In this document: positions 18,637-26,877 of the stretch, piece by piece
Layout of the letters: each line of letters opens with the position of its first letter
Position numbering within the stretch: position 1 is the first letter of the stretch
Assembly (NCBI RefSeq): GCF_024345395.1
Contig: NZ_JAGQBA010000002.1
Span: 372,001 to 436,000, forward strand
Source: Cyanobium sp. Tous-M-B4
Lineage (GTDB): Bacteria; Cyanobacteriota; Cyanobacteriia; PCC-6307; Cyanobiaceae
Length of the DNA: 64,000 nt
Direction: 5' to 3'
Notes under the pieces: generated by a model
Seen by the model: only the letters and a program-made list of their open reading frames with translations
Told to the model about the DNA's origin: nothing
Databases searched by the model: none
Program-made: the position numbers and the translations under genes

Positions 18637-19791
18637 TCAGCGCCGGTAGCTCTGGTGTAGCTGGCGGAAGGCAGCTTGGCGGTAGGCAGCCCCCTCAGGC
18701 CCGGCGTGCAAACCCCAAAGTCCCTCCCAGTAGAAATAGATCACGCCATGGCCCCGCTGCAGCGACAGCTGGGCTTTCTGGCCCAGGGTCGCCATGGTGG
18801 GGGTGCGGCCACCAAAGCCCGCCAGGATGCCGATCTCCACAGGCATGCCCCAGCTGCGCGCCTTCACCAGAGCCGGTTGGTTGAGGTCCTTTTCGAAGCC
18901 CTTCACCGAGTGGGCGTAGTTCTGCACTACAAGGTCGTCGATCAGCTCGCCTAAGGACCAAAGCTCCCAGTCCTGCAGCCAGTGGTTGTAAGCAAAGCGG
19001 AAGGGGCCTGGCGAGAGGCTGATCACCGTGCCAGAGGGCTTGAGCTGGCCCCGCAGCTCCCGCAGCAGGGCGGTGAGCTGCTGACGCCGCCAGCGCATCC
19101 AGGCCCGATCCGTGTGGTCGTCTGGCGGCTCCCGGCCCGTGGCCGCCCGGAATAATTCGCGACTGGTGGGGTCGTAGCCGAGCTCCACGGGCCAGGCAAA
19201 GTGGTCGTCGAGCTGGATGCCATCGACGCTGCAGCGCTGCACTATCTCGCCGATCAGGCCAAGAAAGCGCTGCCGCACCCCCGGGTGGGCCGGGTTGAGC
19301 CACACCATTGGCTTGCCGTGCATGACCATCTCACTGCTGCCATCACGGCGCTGCAGCACCCAGTCGGGGTTTTGGCGCACCACGGCTGCGTCGGCCGGCT
19401 CCATCAGGCCGTACTCAAACCAGGGGATCACCTGCAGGCCGCGGCGATGGGCGGCCTTGGTGAAGCGGCAGATCGGATCGAGGTTGGGATTGGCTTTCGC
19501 TAGGGCCGGCTCCATCGGCGCATGGAGGGAGCGGTGGAAGGTGGTTCCCCTGCTCCACACGTTGGGATAGAGGGTGTTGAAGCCCGCTTCTGCCAGTTCC
19601 TGCACCGCCCGATCGATGCGGGCGGGGTCGTAATAGAGCGGGCTGGGGCTATTGGTGAGCCACACGCCGATACGCCGGGGTGGAGCTGGCTGCGCTTGGG
19701 CCAGCAGCGGAGCGGTGGCAGCCCAAGGCAGGGTGAGCAAAATGCTCGCCGCAGCAGGCAAAAAGGCTTTTAAGCGGGCAAAACGACGCAA
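18637..19791 (-). CDS. Family-10-like glycosyl hydrolase (DUF187/GHL10), secreted
   Basis: A 384-residue protein with an N-terminal signal peptide (RLKAFLPAAASILLTLPWAA, cut near LLAQAQ). The core shows the GHL10 pattern: RRIGVWLTNSPSPLYYD, AGFNTLYPNVWSRGTTF, RGLQVIPWFEYGL, VDGIQLDDHFAWP, ISLSPGPFRFAYNHW and VVQNYAHSVKGFE. Relatives (YngK in Bacillus) are extracellular or periplasmic TIM-barrel proteins thought to act on glycans; biochemical proof in this family is thin. The stop abuts the stop of pepN. The gene starts about 30 bp past the prs stop, so cotranscription with prs is possible. Confidence 0.82.
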   Translation of the reverse strand: MRRFARLKAFLPAAASILLTLPWAATAPLLAQAQPAPPRRIGVWLTNSPSPLYYDPARIDRAVQELAEAGFNTLYPNVWSRGTTFHRSLHAPMEPALAKANPNLDPICRFTKAAHRRGLQVIPWFEYGLMEPADAAVVRQNPDWVLQRRDGSSEMVMHGKPMVWLNPAHPGVRQRFLGLIGEIVQRCSVDGIQLDDHFAWPVELGYDPTSRELFRAATGREPPDDHTDRAWMRWRRQQLTALLRELRGQLKPSGTVISLSPGPFRFAYNHWLQDWELWSLGELIDDLVVQNYAHSVKGFEKDLNQPALVKARSWGMPVEIGILAGFGGRTPTMATLGQKAQLSLQRGHGVIYFYWEGLWGLHAGPEGAAYRQAAFRQLHQSYRR

Positions 19792-19823
19792 CTTCAGCGG
19801 ATATGCCCTCAGCGGAACTGGTT

Positions 19824-20831
19824 TCAGCGGAACATCGAGCTCACCGAGCTCTCCTCGTGGATGCGCCAGATCGCTTCGCCGAGCATCTTGGCCACCGAGA
19901 GCACCTGAAGCTGGGGGAAGCGGTCGTCATCGCGGCGGGGAATGCTGTTGGTGACAAGCACCTCCTCGAATAACCCAGGCTCCGACATCCGCTCGATTGC
20001 CGGCGGGGAAAACACCGCGTGGCTGGCGCAGGCCAGCACCCGGGTTGCCCCCCGCTGCCGCAGCAGCCGGGCACCGGCACAGATCGTGCCGCCGGTGTCG
20101 ATCATGTCGTCGATCAGGATTGCGGTCTTGCCCACCACATCGCCAATCACGGTGAGGCTTTCGGCCACGTTGTGACCGGAGCGACGCTTGTCGATGATCG
20201 CTAGGGGTGCGTCATTCATCTGCTTGGCGAAGGCCCGGGCCCGCGCCACACCTCCCACGTCCGGGGACACCACCACCACTTCACCAAGGTCGCGGGTGCG
20301 CAGATAGTCGACCAGCACCGGCGAGCCATAGATGTGGTCGCAGGGGATGTCGAAATAGCCCTGGATCTGGGCGGAGTGCAGGTCCATTGCCAGCACCCGA
20401 TCCACCCCTGATTTAGCCAGCAGGTTGGCAACGAGTTTGGCGGTGATCGATTCCCGTCCGGCGGTCTTGCGGTCGGCGCGGGCGTATCCGTAATAAGGGA
20501 TCACCGCGGTGATCTGCCGGGCCGAGGCCCGCTTGCAGGCATCCACCATGATCAGCAGCTCCATCAGGTGATCGTTCACCGGGGCGCAGGTGGGCTGGAT
20601 CAGGAAGACATCGCAGCCGCGGATCGACTCCTGAATCTGGATGTAAAGCTCGCCGTCTGCGAAGCGTTTGATCACCCGCGGCCCATCTGGCACGCCCAGA
20701 TAGGTGCCAATTTCCTGAGCCAGGGCTTGGTTGGAGGTGCCACTGAACAGCCGCAGACGCCGGGTGTCGTGATTCGGCTGGCTCGCGCTGCCCTGGGGTG
20801 CCACGCGATCAGCGGTCAGAAAACTGGTCAC
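19824..20831 (-). CDS. prs: Ribose-phosphate pyrophosphokinase
   Basis: Makes PRPP from ribose-5-phosphate and ATP for nucleotide, His and Trp synthesis. Seen are the start of the catalytic core RLRLFSGTSNQALAQEIGTY, the ATP-binding region YYGYARADRK, the divalent-ion site VLAMDLHSAQIQGYFDIP, and the PRPP loop AILIDDMIDTGGTICAGA. The frame extends upstream to 21041, but the first 70 residues are low-complexity. The GTG at 20831 gives 335 residues, which is the family length. Confidence 0.95.
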   Translation of the reverse strand: MTSFLTADRVAPQGSASQPNHDTRRLRLFSGTSNQALAQEIGTYLGVPDGPRVIKRFADGELYIQIQESIRGCDVFLIQPTCAPVNDHLMELLIMVDACKRASARQITAVIPYYGYARADRKTAGRESITAKLVANLLAKSGVDRVLAMDLHSAQIQGYFDIPCDHIYGSPVLVDYLRTRDLGEVVVVSPDVGGVARARAFAKQMNDAPLAIIDKRRSGHNVAESLTVIGDVVGKTAILIDDMIDTGGTICAGARLLRQRGATRVLACASHAVFSPPAIERMSEPGLFEEVLVTNSIPRRDDDRFPQLQVLSVAKMLGEAIWRIHEESSVSSMFR

Positions 20832-20899
20832 GGCGGGCGCTAACGCGTCGGCTGAAACCTGATGGTAGAAGCGAGCCCGCCCACCTAGTACAAAAATCC

Positions 20900-21403
20900 A
20901 TGACTCTTTCCCTGCCTGGTCGGCAACGCCCGTTGGTGCTGGTGGGAGCTGGTGCAGCGGCTGCGGTGGCGGCGCTGCAAGCAGAAGCGGGGCCATCGCT
21001 GGCCTTGGCCCTGGGCCTGCCCTGGGGCAAACCGCTCGCAATTGAGCAGCCGCCCCAATCGCTGGCCTCCTTGGCTGAGCAGGGACCAGGCCTGGTGCCC
21101 TTGCCGCTTGATCCCGGCCTGGTGTTGCAGGGATTCGGCCACTGGGCCGAGGCCCTAGGGGCCTGGCGCCAGCCGGTGCTGCTGCTGCTGGCGGCCGAGC
21201 AGCTGCAGACGGGCCTGCCGGCGGCGATGGCTGCCCTGCTGACCCAGTGGCAAGTGCCCTTGGCCGGGCTGGTGCAGGCCGGTGGCCCCTGGCAGCCAGA
21301 CCTGCGCCGCGGCGATGGCCTGCCCTGGTTGGGAACCCTGGAGGAGCCTTTTGACCTGGCCCCTGCTTTGGCCCTGCGCTTGGAGCTATTGCTCAGCCGT
21401 TGA
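20900..21403 (+). CDS. Hypothetical protein, Leu/Ala-rich (unrecognised)
   Basis: 167 residues from the ATG at 20900, divergent from prs. The composition is very Leu/Ala/Gly-rich but interrupted by Pro, Gln and Trp, so it is probably soluble and not membrane-spanning. Visible stretches include RPLVLVGAGAAAAVAALQAE and VPLPLDPGLVLQGFGHWAEA. No domain was recognised. Its 3' end overlaps the convergent LCP gene by 18 bp. Likely a lineage-specific cyanobacterial gene; coding nature is supported mainly by frame length and codon pattern. Confidence 0.5.
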   Translation: MTLSLPGRQRPLVLVGAGAAAAVAALQAEAGPSLALALGLPWGKPLAIEQPPQSLASLAEQGPGLVPLPLDPGLVLQGFGHWAEALGAWRQPVLLLLAAEQLQTGLPAAMAALLTQWQVPLAGLVQAGGPWQPDLRRGDGLPWLGTLEEPFDLAPALALRLELLLSR

Positions 21404-22381
21404 GCTAGCCGCTACCGGCCAGAGGGGCTCAGGGGCGCTGCTGCTGATCTCGCGCAGGCTCAGTTTTCCCCCTCGGCTGCTGTTGGGTTCGGGTGCCGGT
21501 TCGGGTGCCGGGGCAAGGGGCAGGCTGGTGAATTGCACGCTCTCGGCCTGATCTAGGCCAGCCGCCAGCAGGCTCAGGGTTTCTGGCTGGCTCAAGTTGG
21601 TGACAACCCCCTGGTTGTTGAGTGATTTGAGCAAATTGGCAAGTTGGCCCAGCTGCTCCGGCAGGGCCAGCTCCCGCAGCAGGCTGCGAACCACCAGCTG
21701 CTGGTTGTCCTGGCGACTCTCCTCAGGCCGGTCTGGATCGCGGTAGCGCACCAGTTGCTCCACCTGGTTGCCCTTGAGCCGTTGCAGTCCGCCCTGAAGG
21801 TTGATGCTGAAGCGCTGGCTCTTGTCGTTGTAGCGAAGAGCCAGGGTGGGATTGGCGGCGATGCTGCCCAGGCCATCCACCAGGCTGCGCAGGTTGGAGC
21901 GGCCCAGCACCAAAAAGCGCGCTGGCTGGCCCGAGTCGAGGCCCACCAGGTTGCTCACCGCATCAGCGGTGAGGGCTACGCCGCCGATGCGATACAGGCT
22001 GCCGAGACTCTGGGGGCGTTTCTGGCCCGGCAGTTGCACGGCCAGGTTGGGCGGCAGGCTGAGCACCTGCAGGGGCCCCTGGGGATTAACCCGCACCAGC
22101 AGCAGGGCATCGGCGTTGGCTGCCCCCCGGGGAGCGGCCTTGTTGAGCGGATCGCCGGGACGCTCGCTGTCCAGGCCGATCACCAGCATGGTGATGCTGC
22201 GGCTGGGGGGCTTGGCTAAGTCGGCAGGCGTCAGCTGCTGCAGCGGTTCTGTGGCACGGTCGCCTATGGGCCAGAGCACACCGATCAGACCAGCGCCCAT
22301 GGCCATGCCCACGGCTAACGCACCCAGCCGCAACAGGGTGGGTCCCCGGCGGGGCTGGCTTGGGGCGGAACGTCGGGCCAT
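21386..22381 (-). CDS. LytR-CpsA-Psr (LCP) family protein
   Basis: 331 residues from the ATG at 22381. After a basic N-terminus there is one membrane anchor (LGALAVGMAMGAGLIGVLWP, about residues 17-36), then the LCP domain: ITMLVIGLDSERPGD, NADALLLVRVNPQ, VLSLPPNLAVQLPG, KGNQVEQLVRYRDPD and the Arg/Gln-rich RQDNQQLVVRSLL. LCP enzymes attach polyprenyl-linked glycopolymers to the cell wall at the outer face of the inner membrane. The usual catalytic Arg/Asp set is partly recognisable (RDPD, R, Q). The C-terminal tail is Pro-rich. The cyanobacterial substrate is unknown. Confidence 0.8.
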   Translation of the reverse strand: MARRSAPSQPRRGPTLLRLGALAVGMAMGAGLIGVLWPIGDRATEPLQQLTPADLAKPPSRSITMLVIGLDSERPGDPLNKAAPRGAANADALLLVRVNPQGPLQVLSLPPNLAVQLPGQKRPQSLGSLYRIGGVALTADAVSNLVGLDSGQPARFLVLGRSNLRSLVDGLGSIAANPTLALRYNDKSQRFSINLQGGLQRLKGNQVEQLVRYRDPDRPEESRQDNQQLVVRSLLRELALPEQLGQLANLLKSLNNQGVVTNLSQPETLSLLAAGLDQAESVQFTSLPLAPAPEPAPEPNSSRGGKLSLREISSSAPEPLWPVAASSTAEQ

Positions 22382-22472
22382 GGGGGCTTGTCGGCAAACC
22401 ACTTTGGCCCAAGCCTCTACGCCTTGCACCCGATAGGTTGTGGCGGCGCAGATGCGATGGGGAAATCCGCTG

Positions 22473-23669
22473 ATGGCTGCAACTGCTCCCCATGAGCGCG
22501 CCCGGCCCCTGGCCAAGGGCAGCGTCTATCCCGCCAAAGATTTATGCAGCCAGTGCGGTCTGTGTGACAGCCGCTGGGTTGCTTACGTGAAAAACAGCTG
22601 CGCCTTTCTGGAGCAGCGCTTTGAGGCTATGGAGGCTGCGGCCCATGGCCGTAGCCGCGACCTCGACAACGAGGAGGAGCTTTATTTCGGGGTGCAGCAG
22701 CGCATGCTCACCGCCCGGCTCCAGCAACCGATCGAAGGGGCCCAGTGGACGGGGATCGTCAGCCGCATCGGTGTGCGGGCCCTGGAAACTGGCCTTGTCG
22801 ACGCGGTGCTTTGCGTTGGCCAAAGCGAGGAGGATCGCTTCACGCCCGTGCCCCGCCTCGCCCGCACCCCGGAGGAGGTGCTCAGTGCCCGGGTGAATAA
22901 GCCCACCCTGTCCCCAAATCTGGAGGTGCTGGAGCAGCTGCCCGGCAGCGGCATCCGCAAGCTGCTGGCGATCGGTGTGGGCTGCCAGATCCAGGCCCTG
23001 CGGGCGGTGCAACCCACCCTGCCCCTCGACGAGCTCTACGTGCTGGGCTTGCCCTGCGTTGACAACGTCAGTCGAGCGGGCCTGCAGACCTTCCTCGACA
23101 GCACCGTCAGCTCGCCAGAGACGGTGGTGCACTACGAGTTCATGCAGGACTTCCGCATCCACTTCCGCCACAGCGACGGCCGCGAGGAAACGGTGCCTTT
23201 CTTTGGTTTGGATACACCCAAGCTCAAGGATGTATTTGCTCCCAGTTGTTTGAGTTGTTTCGACTACACCAACGCCGGCGCCGATCTGGTGGTGGGCTAC
23301 ATGGGCGCGACCTTCGGCCGCCAATGGCTCACGGTGCGCAACCCCAGGGGCCAGTTGTTGCTGGATCTGGTGGAGGAGGAGCTCGACGTGGCACCAGTTA
23401 CCTCCAGTGGTGAGCGTTTTGCGGCGGTGCAGCAGGGCATCGAGGCCTACGACAAGGCCCTGAAGCTGCCCATGTGGTTGGCCAACCTGATCGGTTTGGT
23501 GGTGCAGCGTCTCGGGCCGAAGGGCCTGGAATATGGCCGCTTTTCGATCGACTCCCACTTCACCCGCAACGCCCTCTGGTTGCGGCGTAACCACCCAGAA
23601 AAGCTCGAAGCCCACATTCCGGCGTTTGCCAAGGCCATCATTAGCCGATATCGGCTGCCGGCCTCGTGA
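22473..23669 (+). CDS. bciB: FrhB-family chlorophyllide 8-vinyl reductase (BciB type)
   Basis: Iron-sulfur flavoprotein of the F420-hydrogenase beta-subunit family. In cyanobacteria this group (Synechocystis slr1923) reduces the 8-vinyl group of divinyl (proto)chlorophyllide; the plant relative reduces hydroxymethyl chlorophyll. Visible are the N-terminal cluster motif DLCSQCGLCDSRW, LLAIGVGCQIQALRAV, LYVLGLPCVDNVSR, and FAPSCLSCFDYTNAGADLVVG with further cysteines. The ATG at 22473 gives 398 residues, a usual length; the open frame begins 11 codons earlier. The stop overlaps the malQ GTG by 4 bp. HCAR-type activity cannot be excluded by sequence alone. Confidence 0.85.
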   Translation: MAATAPHERARPLAKGSVYPAKDLCSQCGLCDSRWVAYVKNSCAFLEQRFEAMEAAAHGRSRDLDNEEELYFGVQQRMLTARLQQPIEGAQWTGIVSRIGVRALETGLVDAVLCVGQSEEDRFTPVPRLARTPEEVLSARVNKPTLSPNLEVLEQLPGSGIRKLLAIGVGCQIQALRAVQPTLPLDELYVLGLPCVDNVSRAGLQTFLDSTVSSPETVVHYEFMQDFRIHFRHSDGREETVPFFGLDTPKLKDVFAPSCLSCFDYTNAGADLVVGYMGATFGRQWLTVRNPRGQLLLDLVEEELDVAPVTSSGERFAAVQQGIEAYDKALKLPMWLANLIGLVVQRLGPKGLEYGRFSIDSHFTRNALWLRRNHPEKLEAHIPAFAKAIISRYRLPAS

Positions 23670-25192
23670 ATCAGGCCCACCGCCATGCCGGGGTGCTGCT
23701 GCACCCCACCTCCCTGCCCGGTAAGGGTGGTTGCGGCAGCTTTGGCCAGGCTGCTCACGATTGGCTTGACCTCCTCGGTCGCCATCGCATTGGCGTTTGG
23801 CAACTGCTGCCCCTTGCTCCCCCCGACGGCACCGGTTCGCCCTACAGCTCCCCTAGCGGCTCGGCCCTCAACCCCTGGCTGCTGGATGGCGAGCGGTTGC
23901 GGCAGGAGGGCTTTTTGCAGCCAGAGGACCTGGAGGCCCTACCTGGAGCTGCGCTGACGGCCGGGCCGATGGATTTGTCTGTGGTTGCGGTCCGTAGTAC
24001 GGCTTTGGGAGAGGCTTTGGTCCGCCGCTGGGGCGCCCAGCCCGCGGAGCAGCAACGGGCTTTTGCCCGCTGGCGGCGCAGCCAACGGCGCTGGCTGCCA
24101 GACCACGCCCTATTCATGGTGATTCGCCGGCTCCAGGGCGGCCAGCCCTGGTGGCAGTGGCCGGCGCCCCTGGCCCAGCGTCAGCGCCGCGCCCTGGCGC
24201 GAATTGCCGCCGATCATGCCGACTGGCTGCTGCAGGAGCAGTTGCTGCAATGGCAGCTGCAGCGCCAGTGGCAGCAGCTGCGCCGCCAGGCCAGCCAGGC
24301 CGGCGTGCAGTTGCTGGGCGACCTGCCGTTTTATGTGGCCCACGACAGCGCCGACGTCTGGGCCCACCGCTCCTTGTTTTCCCTGCGCCCCGATGGCTCG
24401 CTCACGGCCCAGAGCGGCGTGCCACCGGACTACTTTTCGGCCACCGGCCAGCTCTGGGGCACTCCTGTTTACCGCTGGCCCAGGCACCTGCTCAGTGGCT
24501 TCAGCTGGTGGCTGGCCCGCCTGCAGCGCCAATTTGAATTGTTCGACCAGCTGCGGCTCGATCACTTCCGAGCCCTGCAGGCCTTCTGGAGCGTGCCGGG
24601 TGATGCCCCCACCGCCGAGAATGGCCGCTGGCGCTGGTTTCCAGGCTGGCCGCTGCTGGCCTTGCTCTGGCTGCGCCGCGGCAGGCACCTGCCCCTAATT
24701 GCTGAGGATCTTGGTGTGATCACCCCGGCGGTGGAGGCCCTGCGAGATGGTTTCGACTTGCCAGGCATGAAAATCCTGCAGTTCGCCTTTGATGGCGACC
24801 CCAACAACCCCTACTTACCAGCCAACATCCGCGGTCGCCGCTGGGTGGTGTACACCGGCACCCACGACAACGCCACCAGCGTTGGCTGGTGGCAGAGCCT
24901 CGGTGACGACGCCCGTCAGCGGGTGGCCGAGGCGGTGGGTGCACCGATCACGGCGCCGGCCTGGCAGTTGCTGGAGCTGGCCCTGGCGAGCTCTGCCGAC
25001 CTAGCCGTGGCCCCCTTGCAGGATCTGCTGGAGCTCGATGACCGGGCCCGCTTCAATACTCCAGGCACCAGTTCGGGCAACTGGACTTGGCGCCTACAGC
25101 AGCCGGTGGCCAGTCTGGACGGGGCCCTGCAGGGCTATGGCGCCATGGCGGCGCGCTATGGCCGGGCGGCCTCTGCTGGTGAGCTGAACTGA
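23666..25192 (+). CDS. malQ: 4-alpha-glucanotransferase (amylomaltase)
   Basis: GH77 enzyme that transfers glucan chains between malto-oligosaccharides in glycogen breakdown. The start HRHAGVLLHPTSLPGKGGCG is diagnostic. Further motifs are WQLLPLAPPDGTGSPYSS, LLGDLPFYVAHDSADVWAH, LRLDHFRALQAFWSVP with the nucleophile Asp, LIAEDLGVITPAVEALRD with the acid/base Glu, and VYTGTHDNATSVGW. Length 508 is standard. GTG start, 4-bp overlap with bciB, so probably co-translated. Its 3' end overlaps the convergent RodZ-like gene by 37 bp. Confidence 0.95.
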   Translation: MNQAHRHAGVLLHPTSLPGKGGCGSFGQAAHDWLDLLGRHRIGVWQLLPLAPPDGTGSPYSSPSGSALNPWLLDGERLRQEGFLQPEDLEALPGAALTAGPMDLSVVAVRSTALGEALVRRWGAQPAEQQRAFARWRRSQRRWLPDHALFMVIRRLQGGQPWWQWPAPLAQRQRRALARIAADHADWLLQEQLLQWQLQRQWQQLRRQASQAGVQLLGDLPFYVAHDSADVWAHRSLFSLRPDGSLTAQSGVPPDYFSATGQLWGTPVYRWPRHLLSGFSWWLARLQRQFELFDQLRLDHFRALQAFWSVPGDAPTAENGRWRWFPGWPLLALLWLRRGRHLPLIAEDLGVITPAVEALRDGFDLPGMKILQFAFDGDPNNPYLPANIRGRRWVVYTGTHDNATSVGWWQSLGDDARQRVAEAVGAPITAPAWQLLELALASSADLAVAPLQDLLELDDRARFNTPGTSSGNWTWRLQQPVASLDGALQGYGAMAARYGRAASAGELN

Positions 25193-25965
25193 CCGGGCTG
25201 GCCCTTGACTGGCTGCAGGGGCGAGCCGTTCCAGCTCACTTGATCGCCGGCGCTGGGTGGAGGGTTGAGGCTGAGGCGGAAGCCGCCACTGAGGGGCAGG
25301 CTGAGGCTGCCGCTGCTGTTACGCAGGTTGGTGCGAACTCCGCTGGCGCTCTCCAGCGTCAGCTGGCTGGGCTGGCTTAATTGCAGCTCCAGCACTCCGG
25401 CCGCTGGAATTTGGCTTGGCTTTGCCCGCCGCAGTTGCCCAACCCCCTGGCCCCTGGCGGCCAGCTCCAGGGGGCGCAGTTCGGGATATAGCTGCAGCAG
25501 GGCTTGATCAGGCCGCGGCGGTTTGGCCTGGTCCCTGGCAGGTAGCGGCGAAATCGGCCGTAGCGCCAGCAGCCCTCGTGCTGCCAGTTGCTGCTGCTGC
25601 AGGTTCACCGCGTAGATCAGGCCCAGGGTCAGTAGGCCGTAGAGCAGCGTGCCCTGCCAGGTGGTGAATACATCGATTGAGCCCGGCGTGAAACGACGTA
25701 GCAGGGGCTCTCGCCTTTGGCCCTGAAAACGGAGCTGCTCGCTGCTTGGCAGCACCGTTTCTAAGCTGCCCGCTGGCAGCTCTAGGTGCCGCTCGATCAG
25801 CGGCACCATGGTGCGCAGGTAGGTGGCTTCCGGTAGGCGGTCGCGCCAGCCTCGCTCTAGGGCCTCCAGCACTGCTGCGCTGATACGTGTTTGCAGGGCG
25901 AGATCCCGCAGGCTTAGGCCCCGTTCCTCGCGCCGCAGCCGCAGCCGCTGGCCTGCTGCCAGCAA
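25156..25965 (-). CDS. RodZ-like protein: Xre-type HTH plus membrane anchor
   Basis: 269 residues. Residues 3-75 form a RodZ-type helix-turn-helix (GQRLRLRREERGLSLRDLAL, then ISAAVLEALERG and LPEATYLRTMVPLIERHLEL). One membrane segment follows (TLLYGLLTLGLIYAVNL, about residues 105-121), then a periplasmic part ending in a beta-rich DUF4115-like domain (ELQLSQPSQLTLE... SLSLPLSGGFRLSL). RodZ links MreB to the wall-elongation machinery. No ATG or GTG exists at the N-terminus; the TTG at 25965 is the best start. The upstream in-frame extension is Pro/Arg-rich and lacks any start. It runs downstream of the pseudouridine synthase. Confidence 0.75.
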   Translation of the reverse strand: MLAAGQRLRLRREERGLSLRDLALQTRISAAVLEALERGWRDRLPEATYLRTMVPLIERHLELPAGSLETVLPSSEQLRFQGQRREPLLRRFTPGSIDVFTTWQGTLLYGLLTLGLIYAVNLQQQQLAARGLLALRPISPLPARDQAKPPRPDQALLQLYPELRPLELAARGQGVGQLRRAKPSQIPAAGVLELQLSQPSQLTLESASGVRTNLRNSSGSLSLPLSGGFRLSLNPPPSAGDQVSWNGSPLQPVKGQPGQFSSPAEAARP

Positions 25966-26075
25966 CGGATCAGCTGGAGCCTCGGCAGGCCCACTTGGGG
26001 CCGCTGAATTACCACGGCGCCACCAGCGGCCGGGGCGGCCTCGCGGGCGCTTTGGTGGCTGCGGGGTAGAGGGGC

Positions 26076-26807
26076 TCAGGGTGGGGGTGTGGGATTAAGC
26101 AGTTGCCATTCTTGGCGATCGAGGCGCCGCCAGCGACCTTCGGGCAATGCGCCCAGCTGCAGGGGGCCGATTGCCAGCCGCTGCAGATCGAGCACGGGGT
26201 GGCCAAGGGCCTCGGCAGTGCGCCGGATCTGACGGTTGCGTCCCTCTCCCATCCGCAGTTCGATTTCGGTTGCCTGGGGGCGCCTTTGAATCAGCGCCAG
26301 CCCCACCGGTTGGCTGGCCTGGCCATCAAGGGGCACTCCGGCGGCCCAGCGCTCCAGCACCTGGTCATCCGGTTGGCCCTTCACCCACACCCGGTAAGTC
26401 TTGCGGTGGCCGTAGCGGGGATGGGTGAGCCGCAGGGTTACCTCCCCCTGGTTGCTGAGCAGCAGGGCGCCGCGGCTGTTGGCATCGAGCCGGCCCACCG
26501 GGTGGAGTCCGCTGCCGTGGCGCAGTTCGTCTGGCAGCAGGTCCAGCACGGTGGTTCGCCCCTCGGGGTCGTGGCAGCTGCAAACCACTCCCACCGGTTT
26601 GTTGAGCAGCAGCAGCAGGGGCTGGGGCCGGGCCGCCAGGGGCTCTCCCCGCACGGTGATGCGATCGCGCTCTGGGTCGGCCCGATCGCCCAGCTGGGCT
26701 ACGGCACCATTCACCTGCACCAGGCCTTGGCCCAGCAGCTGTTCTGCCTGGCGCCGGGAGCAGAGCCCGGCGTTGGCTATCAGTTTTTGCAGCCGCTCAG
26801 AGGCCAT
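26076..26807 (-). CDS. rluB: RsuA/RluB-family pseudouridine synthase
   Basis: About 243 residues from the ATG at 26807 (MASERLQKLIANAG). An S4 RNA-binding domain at the N-terminus (LQKLIANAGLCSRRQAEQLL, VQVNG) is followed by the catalytic domain: LLNKPVGVVCS, HPVGRLDANSRGALLLSN with the catalytic Asp, HKTYRVWV-type RKTYRVWVKG and MGEGRNRQIRRTAEALGHPV. Members modify 16S or 23S rRNA; sequence favours the 23S-type RluB but does not decide it. An ATG three codons upstream (26816) is also possible. Divergent from the sigma factor gene with only about 70 bp between. Confidence 0.88.
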   Translation of the reverse strand: MASERLQKLIANAGLCSRRQAEQLLGQGLVQVNGAVAQLGDRADPERDRITVRGEPLAARPQPLLLLLNKPVGVVCSCHDPEGRTTVLDLLPDELRHGSGLHPVGRLDANSRGALLLSNQGEVTLRLTHPRYGHRKTYRVWVKGQPDDQVLERWAAGVPLDGQASQPVGLALIQRRPQATEIELRMGEGRNRQIRRTAEALGHPVLDLQRLAIGPLQLGALPEGRWRRLDRQEWQLLNPTPPP

Positions 26808-26839
26808 GCCATCCATGTTCGCCCTTGAAAAGAATGGTA

Positions 26840-26869
26840 GGTTTACGAAACCAAAGAGTTTCGTAAACC
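26840..26869. promoter_or_regulatory. Perfect 12-bp inverted repeat in front of the sigma gene
   Basis: GGTTTACGAAAC (26840-26851) and GTTTCGTAAACC (26858-26869) are exact reverse complements around the 6-base spacer CAAAGA. The right arm ends 8 bases before the sigma ATG. It may be a protein operator serving both divergent genes, or a 5'-leader hairpin that hides the ribosome-binding region. Confidence 0.8.
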
Positions 26870-26877
26870 GGCTCGCC

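Noticed and set aside
22542-23615. 357-codon minus-strand frame opposite bciB
   Set aside because: Antisense shadow; the sense frame has all Fe-S and flavin motifs.
26425-26877. N-terminal extension of the sigma factor by about 150 residues
   Set aside because: This part is antisense to the pseudouridine synthase, Ser/Arg-rich, and lies upstream of the inverted repeat and the natural ATG at 26878.
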